This document shows positions 36,323-45,754 of a DNA stretch of 64,000 nucleotides, piece by piece. The stretch is from JABDMH01 sp965223165 (lineage in GTDB: Bacteria > Bacteroidota > Bacteroidia > Chitinophagales > Saprospiraceae), in NCBI GenBank assembly GCA_965223165.1, contig CBDCVQ010000020.1, forward strand, positions 806,001 to 870,000, read 5' to 3'. Below the pieces are notes generated by a model. The model made no database searches. It saw only the letters and a list, made by a program, of their open reading frames with translations, and was not told the DNA's origin. The translations under genes were made by a program, and so were the position numbers. The first letter of the stretch is position 1. Every line of letters begins with the position of its first letter.

Positions 36323-37468
36323 TCACTTAGCTGCCTGATGCAGATACTCTTTGAGTGCCTTTATGCGCTGGTTGGCATAATCCACGTGCTGACCTTTGGC
36401 TTTGGTGAGCTTGAGAAAACGTCGATACTGGCTGAGTGCCATATTCTTATCTCGATAATACAGCTCGCACTTTTGGGCCTTGGTGAAAATGTGTACGGGA
36501 TTTCCACTGTGACGATAGGCTTCCTCACAGTGCTTGATGGCCGCAGACAGGTCACCTGCTTGGTCGTACAGCTTGGTCAGGGCGGTGTGATATCGATCCA
36601 GATGGTCGGAGGTCCCTTGCTCAATGGCCTTCTCGTAAAAACGGGTCGCCTCCGGCCAGTTGCCCTTGGCATAATGCGCCTTGCCCAAGTACGAGTAGGT
36701 GTATTCGGATTCTTCCTTATAGAGCAGGTTGGTCAAGGTATGGATGGCCAAATCCAGTGAATCGATCTGGAGATAGGCATAGCCCAGCATTTTCAGATAA
36801 AATGGCGTCAGATCTAGCGCCGGCCGGGTCTTTTCCAAGGCCTGTACCACGCCGGGATAGTCCTTAAACCCATACTGACAGCGGGCCTCGGCCAGCAAAA
36901 CGGCCAGGTTGGTCGTATCCAGTGCTTTGGCCCGTGTGATCAGGGTGTCGGCCTCTTCAAATTGCCGATTGTCCATGAGGATCGCGCTCATGTCCAGGTA
37001 GAGACTGATGTCCTGCGGGTTTAGCGCCAGCGCCTGCTGGTAGTAGTCCAGGGCCAGGCGTTTGAGGTGAGCGCGGCTGTACACCTTGCCCGTCAACTTG
37101 AAGTAGGTGGGGTTAGTCGAGTCCAACTCGGTCAAGTGGACGTAGTGCTTGATGGCCTTGGGCAAGTTAAACTCCCGGTCATACATAGATCCAAGATGGA
37201 GGTGGGCATCCTGGCGGGTGCTGTCCTGCCGGAGAATCTCCAGATAGTTGGCCTTGGCCTTGCTCCATCGACCCAATCGATACTGGCAATAGGCCATCTT
37301 GCTAGTCCGCTCCATGGTAGAGTCTAACTCCACCAATAATGTAAGGGCTGTCTGAAATTGCTGGTTCTGCATCTCAGACCGCACGCGATCCCACTTGCTC
37401 TGGGCCCTGGACCCGGACATGGTCACGAACACGAATAGTATAGCCAGCAGGCATGATTGATGCATCAA
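36323..37468 (-). CDS. Secreted TPR-repeat protein
   Basis: The 381-residue product has a signal peptide (MMHQSCLLAILFVFVTMSGSRAQ) and about eight TPR units, with typical pairs such as YCQYRLGRWSKAKANYLEIL, YYQQALALNPQDISLYLDMS and YLGKAHYAKGNWPEATRFYEKAIEQG. Such repeats are protein-binding scaffolds, so a periplasmic adaptor role is likely. No enzyme domain is present. It is a single gene, with the TonB receptor gene 250 bases upstream on the same strand ending in a terminator. Confidence 0.8.
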   Translation of the reverse strand: MMHQSCLLAILFVFVTMSGSRAQSKWDRVRSEMQNQQFQTALTLLVELDSTMERTSKMAYCQYRLGRWSKAKANYLEILRQDSTRQDAHLHLGSMYDREFNLPKAIKHYVHLTELDSTNPTYFKLTGKVYSRAHLKRLALDYYQQALALNPQDISLYLDMSAILMDNRQFEEADTLITRAKALDTTNLAVLLAEARCQYGFKDYPGVVQALEKTRPALDLTPFYLKMLGYAYLQIDSLDLAIHTLTNLLYKEESEYTYSYLGKAHYAKGNWPEATRFYEKAIEQGTSDHLDRYHTALTKLYDQAGDLSAAIKHCEEAYRHSGNPVHIFTKAQKCELYYRDKNMALSQYRRFLKLTKAKGQHVDYANQRIKALKEYLHQAAK

Positions 37469-37520
37469 GCAAGTTTTGTTTCACCAGATAGATGCAGATC
37501 GCAGGCCTATTGGTGCCTGC

Positions 37521-37552
37521 AAAAAGAGAGATCCCGGACAGAGGATCTCTCT
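37521..37552 (-). terminator. Rho-independent terminator after the TonB receptor gene
   Basis: A perfect 10-bp stem (agagagatcc/ggatctctct, 8-base loop) lies 167 bases downstream of the receptor stop. On the minus strand it is followed by a short U run (four to five). A smaller hairpin (gcaggc/gcctgc, 37501-37520) follows it. Confidence 0.65.
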
Positions 37553-37718
37553 CGACAAGTATGATGTAAGTTCATATCCGACCCTAAAGATCGGTCCTCC
37601 TAGGCAAGAAATATGCTTTCGCAATCTCGGGGAGGATAGTGCTTCGTCCGATAAATTACGATACGCCCTTGCGCTCTCTTTGGCGCCAGATCAGATACGT
37701 GTTTAATCAAACGCAACA

Positions 37719-40226
37719 CTAAAACTGCATACCTTCATCTCCGCCGCCCTCGCCCCTGCCGGATCGCTGGCGACGTTTTCTTTGGTTCAGTCGGTAGTTG
37801 AAGCTCAGGGTAGTTTGTCCGGCGCGTCTCTGGTACTCGGACTCCGCATACCAGTTGTCTCCGAAGGTCTCGCGGCGGTACTTGCGTGTGTTCAATAGAT
37901 CTTGCACCGAGAGTGTAATGGTGGCATTCTTCTTGAGCAGATCTTTGCTCAGCCCCAGATCCAAGCTGTACATACTCTTCCGTTTGCCCTGTGTCGAGTT
38001 TTCGGGAGCCCGATACCACAGCCGGGTCTGAAACTCTGCATCTTTCCAAAACTTGATCTTGGAACTCAGTCGAGTCTGCATGCTAAAAGCCTCTGCCTCC
38101 AGATCCAGATCAGCCAGTTGGCCTTTGGTCTGCTGGGCAAAGAGGTTCAGGCTGCCGTCCAGTCTCCACCACTTGGTCACGTCGCTGGAGGTGGTAAACT
38201 CGACGCCATAGGAGTCTTGCGTGGCTAGATTTTCGGGCTGCGTCCGGGTGATTCCGTTTTCATCTACTCGTGCGATACGCTCAATCACACCGGTGGTGTG
38301 CCGATAGTAGATGCTGCTGCCAAAGGTGAAATTGTCACCAAAGTTGAGGTAACCCAGTTCATATGAATCTGTAAACTCCGGATCCAAATTTGGATTGCCG
38401 CCCCAGATATTTCGATTATTGGAAAAGGTGAAGAAGGGATTCAGGTACCAAAACCGCGGACGGCTGATGCGTCTGCTGTAGCTGATCTGAAAGGCATTGC
38501 CCTCGGTAAATTCGTAGTTGAGGTGCGCACTAGGAAATAGATTGGTATACGAGCGATCGTTGACCTCGTCCGTCTCTTGCAGCTCGGTCAGCACCTCCGA
38601 ATGCTCGGCTCTCAATCCCACCTGGTACGACCACTTATCAATCTTGTTGGCATAGATGGCGTAGGCCGCATAGATGTCCTCCTCATAGTTAAAGTCATTG
38701 CTCAGATTGGCCAGCCGGTTCCAGGTAGATTCCTGCAATTCCTCCACCAGATAATGATTGCCTATATCCCGCAGCGACACTCTCGAGCCGATCTCAAATT
38801 TGCGATCCTTGCCAAGGGGATGTACATAATCCGTCATCAGCAGGAGGGTACCATTGTTTTCTTGGTTGATGGAGCGCTGCTGGAGCACCGGCAGTTCGAG
38901 CGGATCCAGGTTGGCATCAAAGGCCGTCTGTAGGTAGTCCGCCGCCTCTGTCTCCTCACTATTCTGATACTGCATCTGTACGGTCCACTTTCGCCCTTTC
39001 TGGGCAAATTTGCGCTCATAGTTTACCTCATACTCCAGATTCGTTTCGTCTTCTTCCTCGTCTTGCACCCGTTCAGAGATGCTGGTCAACACACGATTGC
39101 GATCAAAATCTCGGAAGATCGTCGTGGCATCGCTGTAATCATCCCCCACCCGATAGATTATGGCTCCGGTGAGTACATCCCGAGGGGAAAGAAATAGATC
39201 CAGGCCACCCCGGAAGCTATGTGACAATCCCCCCCGCTCGCTATCTCTGATTTGTTCACTGAAGGGGATGGGAGTATTGACATCATAAAACTCCTGGTTG
39301 GTAAATCCCTTGCCGGGGCCTGTACGGTGGCTCAACCCATAATTGACAAAGAAGTTGACGTCCTTTCGGCGTACGTTCATATTAAAGGCAGTACCATATC
39401 TCGCGGGGATGCCACCCGAGACGTCAATGGATCCATTGACCCCCTTCTTCCGATCTTTTTTGAGCACAATATTGATGATGCCAGACGTGCCGGAAGCTTC
39501 GTAGCGAGCAGACGCATTGGTCACCACCTCCACCTTGTCTATCATAGCCGCCGGCAGTGATTTTAGGCCGTCGGTGTCTCCGACGCCTACCAGACCGGAG
39601 GGTTTGCCATCGACCAGGATTCTTACATTTTCACTGCCCCGCAGTGATACATTACCGTCAATGTCCACGGTGATGGAGGGGATATTGTCCAAAATCTCCT
39701 CGGCAGATCCGCCCTTGTTGGCCAGATCCTTACCTACGTTAAATGTGCGTTTGTCCAGATCAAACTGCATTTCGCTTTTCTCGGCCCTCACCTCCACTTG
39801 CTGCAGCACCGCCACTGCCGGACTGATGCTTATCTCACCCAGATCTACCCGCGCGTTCTTTCGATTCAGCACCACGCCCGGGATCGTCACCGACTCGTAA
39901 GAGATAAACTCGACCTTGACAATGTACTGGCCAAACTCGCTCTCAATTTCGAATTTGCCGGTGGCATCGGTAATCCCGCCGGTCACCACGGAGCTATCTC
40001 GCGCAGCCAATAACGAGACCGTGGCAAAATCGAGCGGAGATTGGGTCTCGTGATCGATCACTTTACCCATCACGATACCCTTGGCCGCCTGCCGATCTTC
40101 TGTCTTCACCTGTGGGCTTGCTTCGCTGGCGATATTGGGCTGCCCTCCCGGGCCACTTTGCTGCGCATAGGACATGGATCCCAGGCCCGCCACCAGCATC
40201 CAAACGAAGAAAAATCTGTTGTTCAT
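37719..40226 (-). CDS. TonB-dependent receptor, outer-membrane beta-barrel family
   Basis: The 835-residue product has a signal peptide, a CarboxypepD_reg-like N-terminal domain (GKVIDHETQSPLDFATVSLL), then a plug (DLANKGGSAEEILDNIPS, VRILVDGKPSGL) and a barrel of the OMP_b-brl_3 type. The C-terminus is low in complexity (RKRRQRSGRGEGGGDEGMQF). These receptors lack a SusD partner and often take up small peptides, metals or antibiotics. It lies directly downstream of the two-component operon with a shared operator-like element, so it is a probable target of that regulator. Confidence 0.9.
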   Translation of the reverse strand: MNNRFFFVWMLVAGLGSMSYAQQSGPGGQPNIASEASPQVKTEDRQAAKGIVMGKVIDHETQSPLDFATVSLLAARDSSVVTGGITDATGKFEIESEFGQYIVKVEFISYESVTIPGVVLNRKNARVDLGEISISPAVAVLQQVEVRAEKSEMQFDLDKRTFNVGKDLANKGGSAEEILDNIPSITVDIDGNVSLRGSENVRILVDGKPSGLVGVGDTDGLKSLPAAMIDKVEVVTNASARYEASGTSGIINIVLKKDRKKGVNGSIDVSGGIPARYGTAFNMNVRRKDVNFFVNYGLSHRTGPGKGFTNQEFYDVNTPIPFSEQIRDSERGGLSHSFRGGLDLFLSPRDVLTGAIIYRVGDDYSDATTIFRDFDRNRVLTSISERVQDEEEDETNLEYEVNYERKFAQKGRKWTVQMQYQNSEETEAADYLQTAFDANLDPLELPVLQQRSINQENNGTLLLMTDYVHPLGKDRKFEIGSRVSLRDIGNHYLVEELQESTWNRLANLSNDFNYEEDIYAAYAIYANKIDKWSYQVGLRAEHSEVLTELQETDEVNDRSYTNLFPSAHLNYEFTEGNAFQISYSRRISRPRFWYLNPFFTFSNNRNIWGGNPNLDPEFTDSYELGYLNFGDNFTFGSSIYYRHTTGVIERIARVDENGITRTQPENLATQDSYGVEFTTSSDVTKWWRLDGSLNLFAQQTKGQLADLDLEAEAFSMQTRLSSKIKFWKDAEFQTRLWYRAPENSTQGKRKSMYSLDLGLSKDLLKKNATITLSVQDLLNTRKYRRETFGDNWYAESEYQRRAGQTTLSFNYRLNQRKRRQRSGRGEGGGDEGMQF

Positions 40227-40247
40227 AGTTTTTGACTTGTGTCCCTA

Positions 40248-40304
40248 CAAAACTGCAACAGGAATCTGAAGGAATTTGATACGGATTTTGAAGGAAATTT
40301 GAAG
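40248..40304 (-). promoter_or_regulatory. Tandem TTTGAAG boxes and promoter element before the TonB receptor gene
   Basis: Reading the plus strand, heptamers tctgaag (40265), tttgata (40275), tttgaag (40287) and tttgaag (40298) repeat every 10-12 bases. On the coding strand CAGTTTTG, a one-mismatch minus-7 box, lies 9 bases downstream of the nearest heptamer and 21 bases before the ATG. The same spacing is found before the response regulator gene. Confidence 0.55.
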
Positions 40305-40320
40305 CCGGTGTTAAAAAATG

Positions 40321-41616
40321 TTAAGGCTCGGAAGGGGTTGCTTCCTGTGCTTGGGCAAATGCGATAGATATCTTATGATCACCGGTATATGTATAGTCGA
40401 TTTTCATACGATGATAATCACATATTTCCTTGACAATGGATAGTCCCAATCCGCTGGAGTCTCCGTTGGTATTGCTCTTCTCAAATCGGTTGAAAAGCTT
40501 GGCCGGTTCGGTCGTAGGAGCCAGACCACTATTTCTCAATTCGAGACCCTTCGCATCCAAGGCAATATCCACATACCCTCCCGGGATATTGTGCTTGATC
40601 GCATTGTGAATGAGGTTGTTGAGCATGATGGTGCCCAGGTGATTATTGAGTTTGACCGTGACTCCCGGACTGATCCTGGCGTCCACTTTCAAACCCTGCA
40701 TCTCAAATAATTCTTTGAAGTTGTTGACGGCTTCATTGACCATACCGGTCAGGTCGGTCTCCTCCTGTTCGTCAAACTCCTGATTGCCAATCTTGGTCAA
40801 TAGTGAAAGACTGCGGCTGACTTGCGAGAGCTTGGACAGCGCTGTTTGGGCCGACGAGGTGAGCCCAAATTGCTCCTCCGTAAGCCCTTCTGAATCTGCC
40901 AGGAGATCCAACTTGCCCTTGGCGATGGCCAGTGGCGTCTGGATCTCATGAGACGCATCCTCGCTAAACTTCTTGAGCGCCTGATACTCTTTCTGCGCGG
41001 TGCCCGTCATGCGGCTGATAAACTGATTGAGCCGCGAAAACTCCTTGGTCCTCGTCTTGGGCAATTTCACCGGATCTGGATCCTGCACCTTGAAGTCTTC
41101 GATGGTGCTCAAGGTCTGGTTGAAGGGCTTGAGCAAGATCCGGGAGATAAAAAAGCTTCCCGCCAGCAGGGCCAGGGCCAGGAGGGCAAACAGCCGGGTA
41201 ATAATTTTCACCACACTCTCATAGATATCCGAATCCTCCACGATCACATCCATCATGGTAATCTCGAAGGTGCGACCACCAATTTCTTTGAATACATGCA
41301 GTTTTCGCATGGTCTCCATCTGATTGAGATGGGGATGCATGGCCAGCGTATCGGAAAAGGCAATATCATCGATGGCCGGCTTACCACCCACCTCGGCAAT
41401 GTGCATCTGGCTATTATTAAAGCGATCGATATCCCAACCGCGCTCTACAAACCGCTCCAGCCGAGGCTCAATCTTCTCCAATGAGCGGGCCAAATAATAA
41501 TCGGTCTCCTTCGAGATCTCTTGAGAAATGAGGTTGTAGGCAATGAGTCCGCCCACGCCAAAAACTACGATGGCGATGGCCAGATAGTACAAAGTGGTTT
41601 GTGTGATCAGCTTCAT
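40321..41616 (-). CDS. Sensor histidine kinase
   Basis: The 431-residue product is a membrane sensor kinase. Segments at about 7-28 and 146-164 flank a periplasmic sensor of about 115 residues. The HisKA helix has FSEDASHEIQTPLAIAKGKL with the phospho-acceptor His, and the HATPase has SSGLGLSIVKEICDYH. The start codon overlaps the regulator stop (ATGA at 41613-41616), so the two are translated together. The stimulus is unknown; control of the neighbouring receptor gene is inferred from a shared operator. Confidence 0.93.
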   Translation of the reverse strand: MKLITQTTLYYLAIAIVVFGVGGLIAYNLISQEISKETDYYLARSLEKIEPRLERFVERGWDIDRFNNSQMHIAEVGGKPAIDDIAFSDTLAMHPHLNQMETMRKLHVFKEIGGRTFEITMMDVIVEDSDIYESVVKIITRLFALLALALLAGSFFISRILLKPFNQTLSTIEDFKVQDPDPVKLPKTRTKEFSRLNQFISRMTGTAQKEYQALKKFSEDASHEIQTPLAIAKGKLDLLADSEGLTEEQFGLTSSAQTALSKLSQVSRSLSLLTKIGNQEFDEQEETDLTGMVNEAVNNFKELFEMQGLKVDARISPGVTVKLNNHLGTIMLNNLIHNAIKHNIPGGYVDIALDAKGLELRNSGLAPTTEPAKLFNRFEKSNTNGDSSGLGLSIVKEICDYHRMKIDYTYTGDHKISIAFAQAQEATPSEP

Positions 41617-42299
41617 GCGCCAACATTTTTGAACTTATAACCCATGCCATAAATATTGGTCAGATAGTCCGGTATGCCGCAAGCGGCCAACTTCTTTCGC
41701 AGGTTCTTGATGTGCTGGTAGACGAAGTCAAAGGAGTCCAGGTAATCCACGTGATCGCCCCACAGGTGCTCGGCAATCGTCTGTTTGGTCAGCACCCGAT
41801 TTTTGTTGGCGATAAAGTAGATCAGCAGTTCATACTCCTTTCGCGTCAGGACGACCGGCTCGCCTTTGACCAGGACCTCTTGCGTCTCCGGATCGATACT
41901 TATTTCGTTGAACTCGATCGTCTGCTTGCCGTCAAAATTTCGCCTGCGGTAGATGGCCTTGAGCCGGGCATTGAGTTCGGACAGATGAAATGGTTTCGTG
42001 ATGTAATCATCGGCTCCCAGGTCCAACCCCTCGATCTTGTCTCCCAGTGCGTTTTTGGCGGAGATGATGATGAGGCCCGTATTTCCGTTGGGTCTACGCT
42101 TGATATCGCGCAGTAGATCCATACCACTTCCGTCCGGCAGCATGAGATCGAGCAGGATCACGTCATACTGATACGCACTCAACCTTTGCTCGGCGCTCCA
42201 TATGTTCTCCGCCACCTCGCAGATGTGGCCCTCCTTACGCAGGTAAGACTGCATATTCTCGGCCAAATCAGCATTGTCTTCGACGATCAATATCTTCAT
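41613..42299 (-). CDS. OmpR/PhoB-family response regulator
   Basis: The product is 228 residues from ATG 42299. A longer frame to 42530 reaches into the neighbouring repeat block and is rejected. The receiver starts MKILIVEDNADLAENM, with acceptor Asp51 (VILLDLMLPDG) and KPFHLSELNARL. The winged-helix domain has LTRKEYELLIYF and NIYGMGYKF. The regulator and kinase genes overlap by four bases. Two TTTGAAG heptamers 11 bases apart lie 23-40 bases upstream of the start, so the protein may regulate its own operon. Confidence 0.93.
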   Translation of the reverse strand: MKILIVEDNADLAENMQSYLRKEGHICEVAENIWSAEQRLSAYQYDVILLDLMLPDGSGMDLLRDIKRRPNGNTGLIIISAKNALGDKIEGLDLGADDYITKPFHLSELNARLKAIYRRRNFDGKQTIEFNEISIDPETQEVLVKGEPVVLTRKEYELLIYFIANKNRVLTKQTIAEHLWGDHVDYLDSFDFVYQHIKNLRKKLAACGIPDYLTNIYGMGYKFKNVGA

Positions 42300-42304
42300 C
42301 CCCG

Positions 42305-42339
42305 CAAAAGTACGACCGGATTTTGAAGAGACTTTGAAG
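42305..42339 (-). promoter_or_regulatory. Tandem TTTGAAG boxes and TAnnTTTG promoter before the regulator gene
   Basis: On the coding strand TACTTTTG (42312-42305) matches the Bacteroidota minus-7 consensus TAnnTTTG exactly, 5 bases from the ATG. Nine bases upstream lie the direct repeats TTTGAAG (42322-42328 and 42333-42339, plus strand), spaced 11 bases apart, as PhoB-type dimers prefer. No separate minus-33 box is seen. Confidence 0.55.
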
Positions 42340-43422
42340 GGGGAAGACGGTGGACGGTAGACGGTGGACGGTAGACGGCGGTGCGAGCTCTCGATCGGAG
42401 GGTATTGTGGTCTCAAGTGAATTGCCATCCTAGGTGTCTGCTCCGACCCAAGGCATTGATTGGGGATAGTTGGGATCGGCGAGCTGCGGGTGAGCCGGCC
42501 GCGGGGAGCGGAGATCGGCGAGCCGCACATTTGGACCGTGGACAGCGGAAGATGAACAGCGGTGCGAGCTCGCGATCGCAGGGTTCTGTGGTCTCAATTG
42601 AATTTCCATCCTAGGTGCCTGATCCACCCCAAGGCATTGATTGGGGATAGTTGGGATCGTCGAGCTGCGGGTGAGCCGGCCGCGGGGAGCGGAGATCGGC
42701 GAGCCGCACATTTGGACCGAGGACGGCGGAAGATGGACGGTGGTGCGAGCTCGCGATCGGAGTGGTTCTATGGTCTCAATTGAATTTCCATCCTAAGTGC
42801 CTGATCTGACCCAAGGCATTGATTGGGGATAGTTGGGATCGTCGAGCTGCGGGTGAGCCGGCCGCGGGGAGCGGAGATCGGCGAGCCGGACATTTGGACC
42901 GTGGACAGCGGTGCGAGCTCGCGATCGGAGGGTTCTGTGGTCTCAATTGAATTTCCATCCTAGGTGCCTGATCTGACCCAAGGCATTGATTGGGGATATA
43001 CGATAGTGATTGTGATTGTGATTTGGCCCCTCTCAACACCTCAACACCTCAACACCTCAACATGCCCGCGGCCAGGTGCGGCCGCAAAGACGCCGTTGGA
43101 TCGTCGAGCTGCGGGTGAGCCGGCTGTGGGGAGCGGAGATCGGCGAGCCGCACATTTGGACGGTGGACAGCGGAAGATGAACAGCGGTGCGAGCTCGCGA
43201 TCGGAGTGGTTCTATGGTCTCAATTGAATTTCCATCTAGGTGCCTGCTCTGACCCAAGGCATTGATTGGGGATATACGATGGTGATTGTGATTGTGATTT
43301 GGCCCCCCTCAACACCTAAACACCTCAACACCTCAACACCTCAACAACCTCAACAACCTCAACACCTCAACAACCTCAACACCTCAACACCTCAACACCT
43401 CAACACCTCAACACCTCAACAT
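42340..43422. repeat. Complex intergenic repeat block (181-bp units and 10-bp CTCAACACCT repeats)
   Basis: Five copies of a module starting gtgcgagctc lie at 42381, 42562, 42743, 42911 and 43187; the first three are exactly 181 bp apart. Each has tggtctcaattgaatttcc, then ccaaggcattgattgggg, then a GC-rich part with gagccggccgcggggagcgg. From 43028 and again from 43309 these give way to tandem ctcaacacct repeats (10 bp). Its start has gacggtggacggtagacg microsatellite. All long frames here are artefacts. No gene is supported between the regulator start (42299) and 43521. Confidence 0.9.
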
Positions 43423-43475
43423 TTATATAAGATTATGATCGTGACGGTGATTTGGCCCCTCTCAACGCCTAGCCA

Positions 43476-43499
43476 GCCGCCGAACCCTTTTTCGGCGGC
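43476..43499 (-). terminator. Stem-loop after the HEAT/dehydrogenase lipoprotein gene
   Basis: A perfect 9-bp stem gccgccgaa/ttcggcggc with a 6-base loop lies 21 bases past the stop at 43521. There is no U run, so it may stall transcription or protect the mRNA end without being a full intrinsic terminator. Confidence 0.4.
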
Positions 43500-43520
43500 G
43501 ACCATGGGAGAAGACCCGGA

Positions 43521-45668
43521 TCAATCCTGCCCCTGCAATCTAACTAGCAGCGCCTCATATGCCGGTAGTGCTTCAAGCCGGGCCATCTGATCACTAGCGT
43601 TGTCGAAAACCAACGGCTCCTTTGACTCTGCTACACCGGCGATCAGGCCTTCTTCCATCGCAGCAAAGAGTGCCTGGTTACCTGGCGAGCTTAGGCCTTG
43701 GATCACGCCGCACAGCTCCAGGACTTCGTCCGCCTGCTTTCGATGGCCCACCACATGCGAAAAATCCTGGACGAAAGCCAGATCGTGCTCACGGGATGGG
43801 TCAAGCACCCTCGATAGATCTCGCATAAACGGTTGGGAAGACCCTTCATCCGAACTGAGGATGGCCATGCGAAACCACCGATCCGAGCCGTATCGTTGAT
43901 ACGCCTGCCTCAGCCCCGATCTGACCGCTGCTCCCTCAAATTGCCCCAGGCTGAGGCACGCTTGAAACGCCACTCTTAGATCCGGGTCCGCCAGCAAGCC
44001 TACCATAGGGCTAAGAAGGTTGGGATAATGCTCTGCCAGCATCAGCCCATGCTCTCTCAGGCCAGCCTCGGGATCCTCCATAGCGCGGCGAACCAAGTCT
44101 TCGTCAAGAGCCCCCAAGCCCTCCAAGGCATATAAGGCATGCAATCGGGCTTGGGGCATAGAGGCGTCTTCAAATTTCTTGCGGAGCATCGGAATCATGG
44201 TCATATCCTGTCGGTGCAGTATCAACCGCTGCGCTTGCCTTCGATGCCACCGATTGGGATGCTGCAGCAGATCGACCAGGGCGCGGGAAGACAACTCGGT
44301 CAGATCCTGATCAGATGGGACGGGGGAATCCCCAGCCGGACGGATATAATAGATCCGCCCCATATCACTACCTCGCATGAAGTCCATGTCTTCCTTGAGG
44401 TCCACCGGGATCGAAAGGGGCGTCTCGATGTGCTGACGATAAAAATCCACCACATGCAAACCACCGCGGGGCCCCACATAAAAGTGCGTCGGCCGAAACC
44501 ACGAGTCGGTGGACGAAAGGAACTCTCGCTCCTGCTCCGTGTCGGCTCGACTAGCTATATAGACCGGACTCTCTGCGGAAGGCTCCAGGACATCGCGATG
44601 GATCAAATTGCCCGCGACCTCGCCGGTGAAGATGTTGCCGAGAAATGCCTCGGGAAAGGTATGCCCCGCGTAAAAGGTACCCCCGGAGCAGCCCGTGAAA
44701 TAATCCTCGGCGTACTCAATGCGGCCCAGATTGCGCTCATCGTAGCTCTTCTGGCGTCGCCGGGTTCGTTCGGCTCGCCAATAAGGTGGTGGAGTTTCTT
44801 GAAACATTTCGGCCTCGTGATCCGAGATGTTGTGGGCAACGGTCGTCGAAGGCAGATAGGGATGCCGGTGCAGGTATCGCCAAGGAATCACGATCTGCCT
44901 TAAGTGCATCGTGTTTTGGGTGACAAAACGATGCCCCCGATCATTAAACGCGTGGCCAAACTGGGCTGGCCCCGAGGCTACCTCAAACCGACCTCGATCC
45001 AACCGGAAGCGAAAATCTCCCCCCTGAATCTGGCGTGCTGGCTGCTCGGGGTCCCGGGTGTATCTGATCTCTCCGCCCTGACCGTTGTTGGCGGCATACA
45101 CCCAATTGTCGATCCCAAATTTGAGATTGGTGATCTGTGCCTCTGAATTATTCTCGAAGAAGCCGGTGAATAAGACCTCGGTGGTATCTGCTTGGCCATC
45201 GCCATCGCGATCCGCGGCAAATAAGATATTGGGAGCGGCCGCGATAAGCATCCCGTCTTCCCAGGGCAAAATGCTCGTGATCTCACTGATATTTTGAATA
45301 AAGGTGGAAGCACTATCGATGGTGCCATCTCCGTCCATATCATGCAATTGCCGTATCCTTCCCTTTCCTTGACCGGGTTCCGGCTTGAAGGGATAGTCGG
45401 GCATTTCGACCACATACACCCGTCCCTTGGCATCGATGGTCATGTCGACCGGGTCCCGGATGTGGGGCTCTGCCGCATACAACTCGATCACCAAGCGATC
45501 GTCCAGACGAAAGGTAGCTAGGGTCTCCCCGGGCGATTTTGGCGGATCATAGAGCGGATCCTGACAGCTTTGGACGACCCATAGGAGACTTAACGCCAAA
45601 AGCAATGTGCCCTTAGCTGTGCCCGAATGGTATGGCACACTTGCCAGCCAGTGTCGAATTTTTACCAT
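43521..45668 (-). CDS. PVC-type membrane-bound dehydrogenase/HEAT-repeat lipoprotein
   Basis: The 715-residue product has a signal with a lipoprotein-like cysteine (WVVQSCQDPLYDPP), then a six-bladed propeller domain of the putative membrane-bound dehydrogenase type (AEPHIRDPVDMTIDAKGRVYVVEMPDYP, calcium-like loops DMDGDGTIDS and DRDGDGQADT). HEAT-like helices follow from about residue 470 (NRWHRRQAQRLIL, ARLHALYALEGLGALDEDLV). In many relatives a C-terminal c-type cytochrome follows the HEAT repeats, but no CxxCH is present here. The substrate is unknown. It is divergent from the ceramidase-like gene, and the start leaves 86 bases between them. Confidence 0.8.
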   Translation of the reverse strand: MVKIRHWLASVPYHSGTAKGTLLLALSLLWVVQSCQDPLYDPPKSPGETLATFRLDDRLVIELYAAEPHIRDPVDMTIDAKGRVYVVEMPDYPFKPEPGQGKGRIRQLHDMDGDGTIDSASTFIQNISEITSILPWEDGMLIAAAPNILFAADRDGDGQADTTEVLFTGFFENNSEAQITNLKFGIDNWVYAANNGQGGEIRYTRDPEQPARQIQGGDFRFRLDRGRFEVASGPAQFGHAFNDRGHRFVTQNTMHLRQIVIPWRYLHRHPYLPSTTVAHNISDHEAEMFQETPPPYWRAERTRRRQKSYDERNLGRIEYAEDYFTGCSGGTFYAGHTFPEAFLGNIFTGEVAGNLIHRDVLEPSAESPVYIASRADTEQEREFLSSTDSWFRPTHFYVGPRGGLHVVDFYRQHIETPLSIPVDLKEDMDFMRGSDMGRIYYIRPAGDSPVPSDQDLTELSSRALVDLLQHPNRWHRRQAQRLILHRQDMTMIPMLRKKFEDASMPQARLHALYALEGLGALDEDLVRRAMEDPEAGLREHGLMLAEHYPNLLSPMVGLLADPDLRVAFQACLSLGQFEGAAVRSGLRQAYQRYGSDRWFRMAILSSDEGSSQPFMRDLSRVLDPSREHDLAFVQDFSHVVGHRKQADEVLELCGVIQGLSSPGNQALFAAMEEGLIAGVAESKEPLVFDNASDQMARLEALPAYEALLVRLQGQD

Positions 45669-45754
45669 GGTCTTCGTTCCGGATAAAAATAGCCATTTGC
45701 CCTAAGGAGGCAGTAAAGTTAAATCCAGCGCTTTTTTCTCTATTTTCAAAGGAC

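Noticed and set aside
42300..42530. 78-residue N-terminal extension of the response regulator
   Set aside because: It runs through repeat sequence. ATG 42299 gives the exact receiver start MKILIVEDN and leaves a promoter-like box upstream.
45632..45754. 41-residue N-terminal extension of the ceramidase-like protein
   Set aside because: It overlaps the divergent gene and moves the signal peptide away from the N-terminus.
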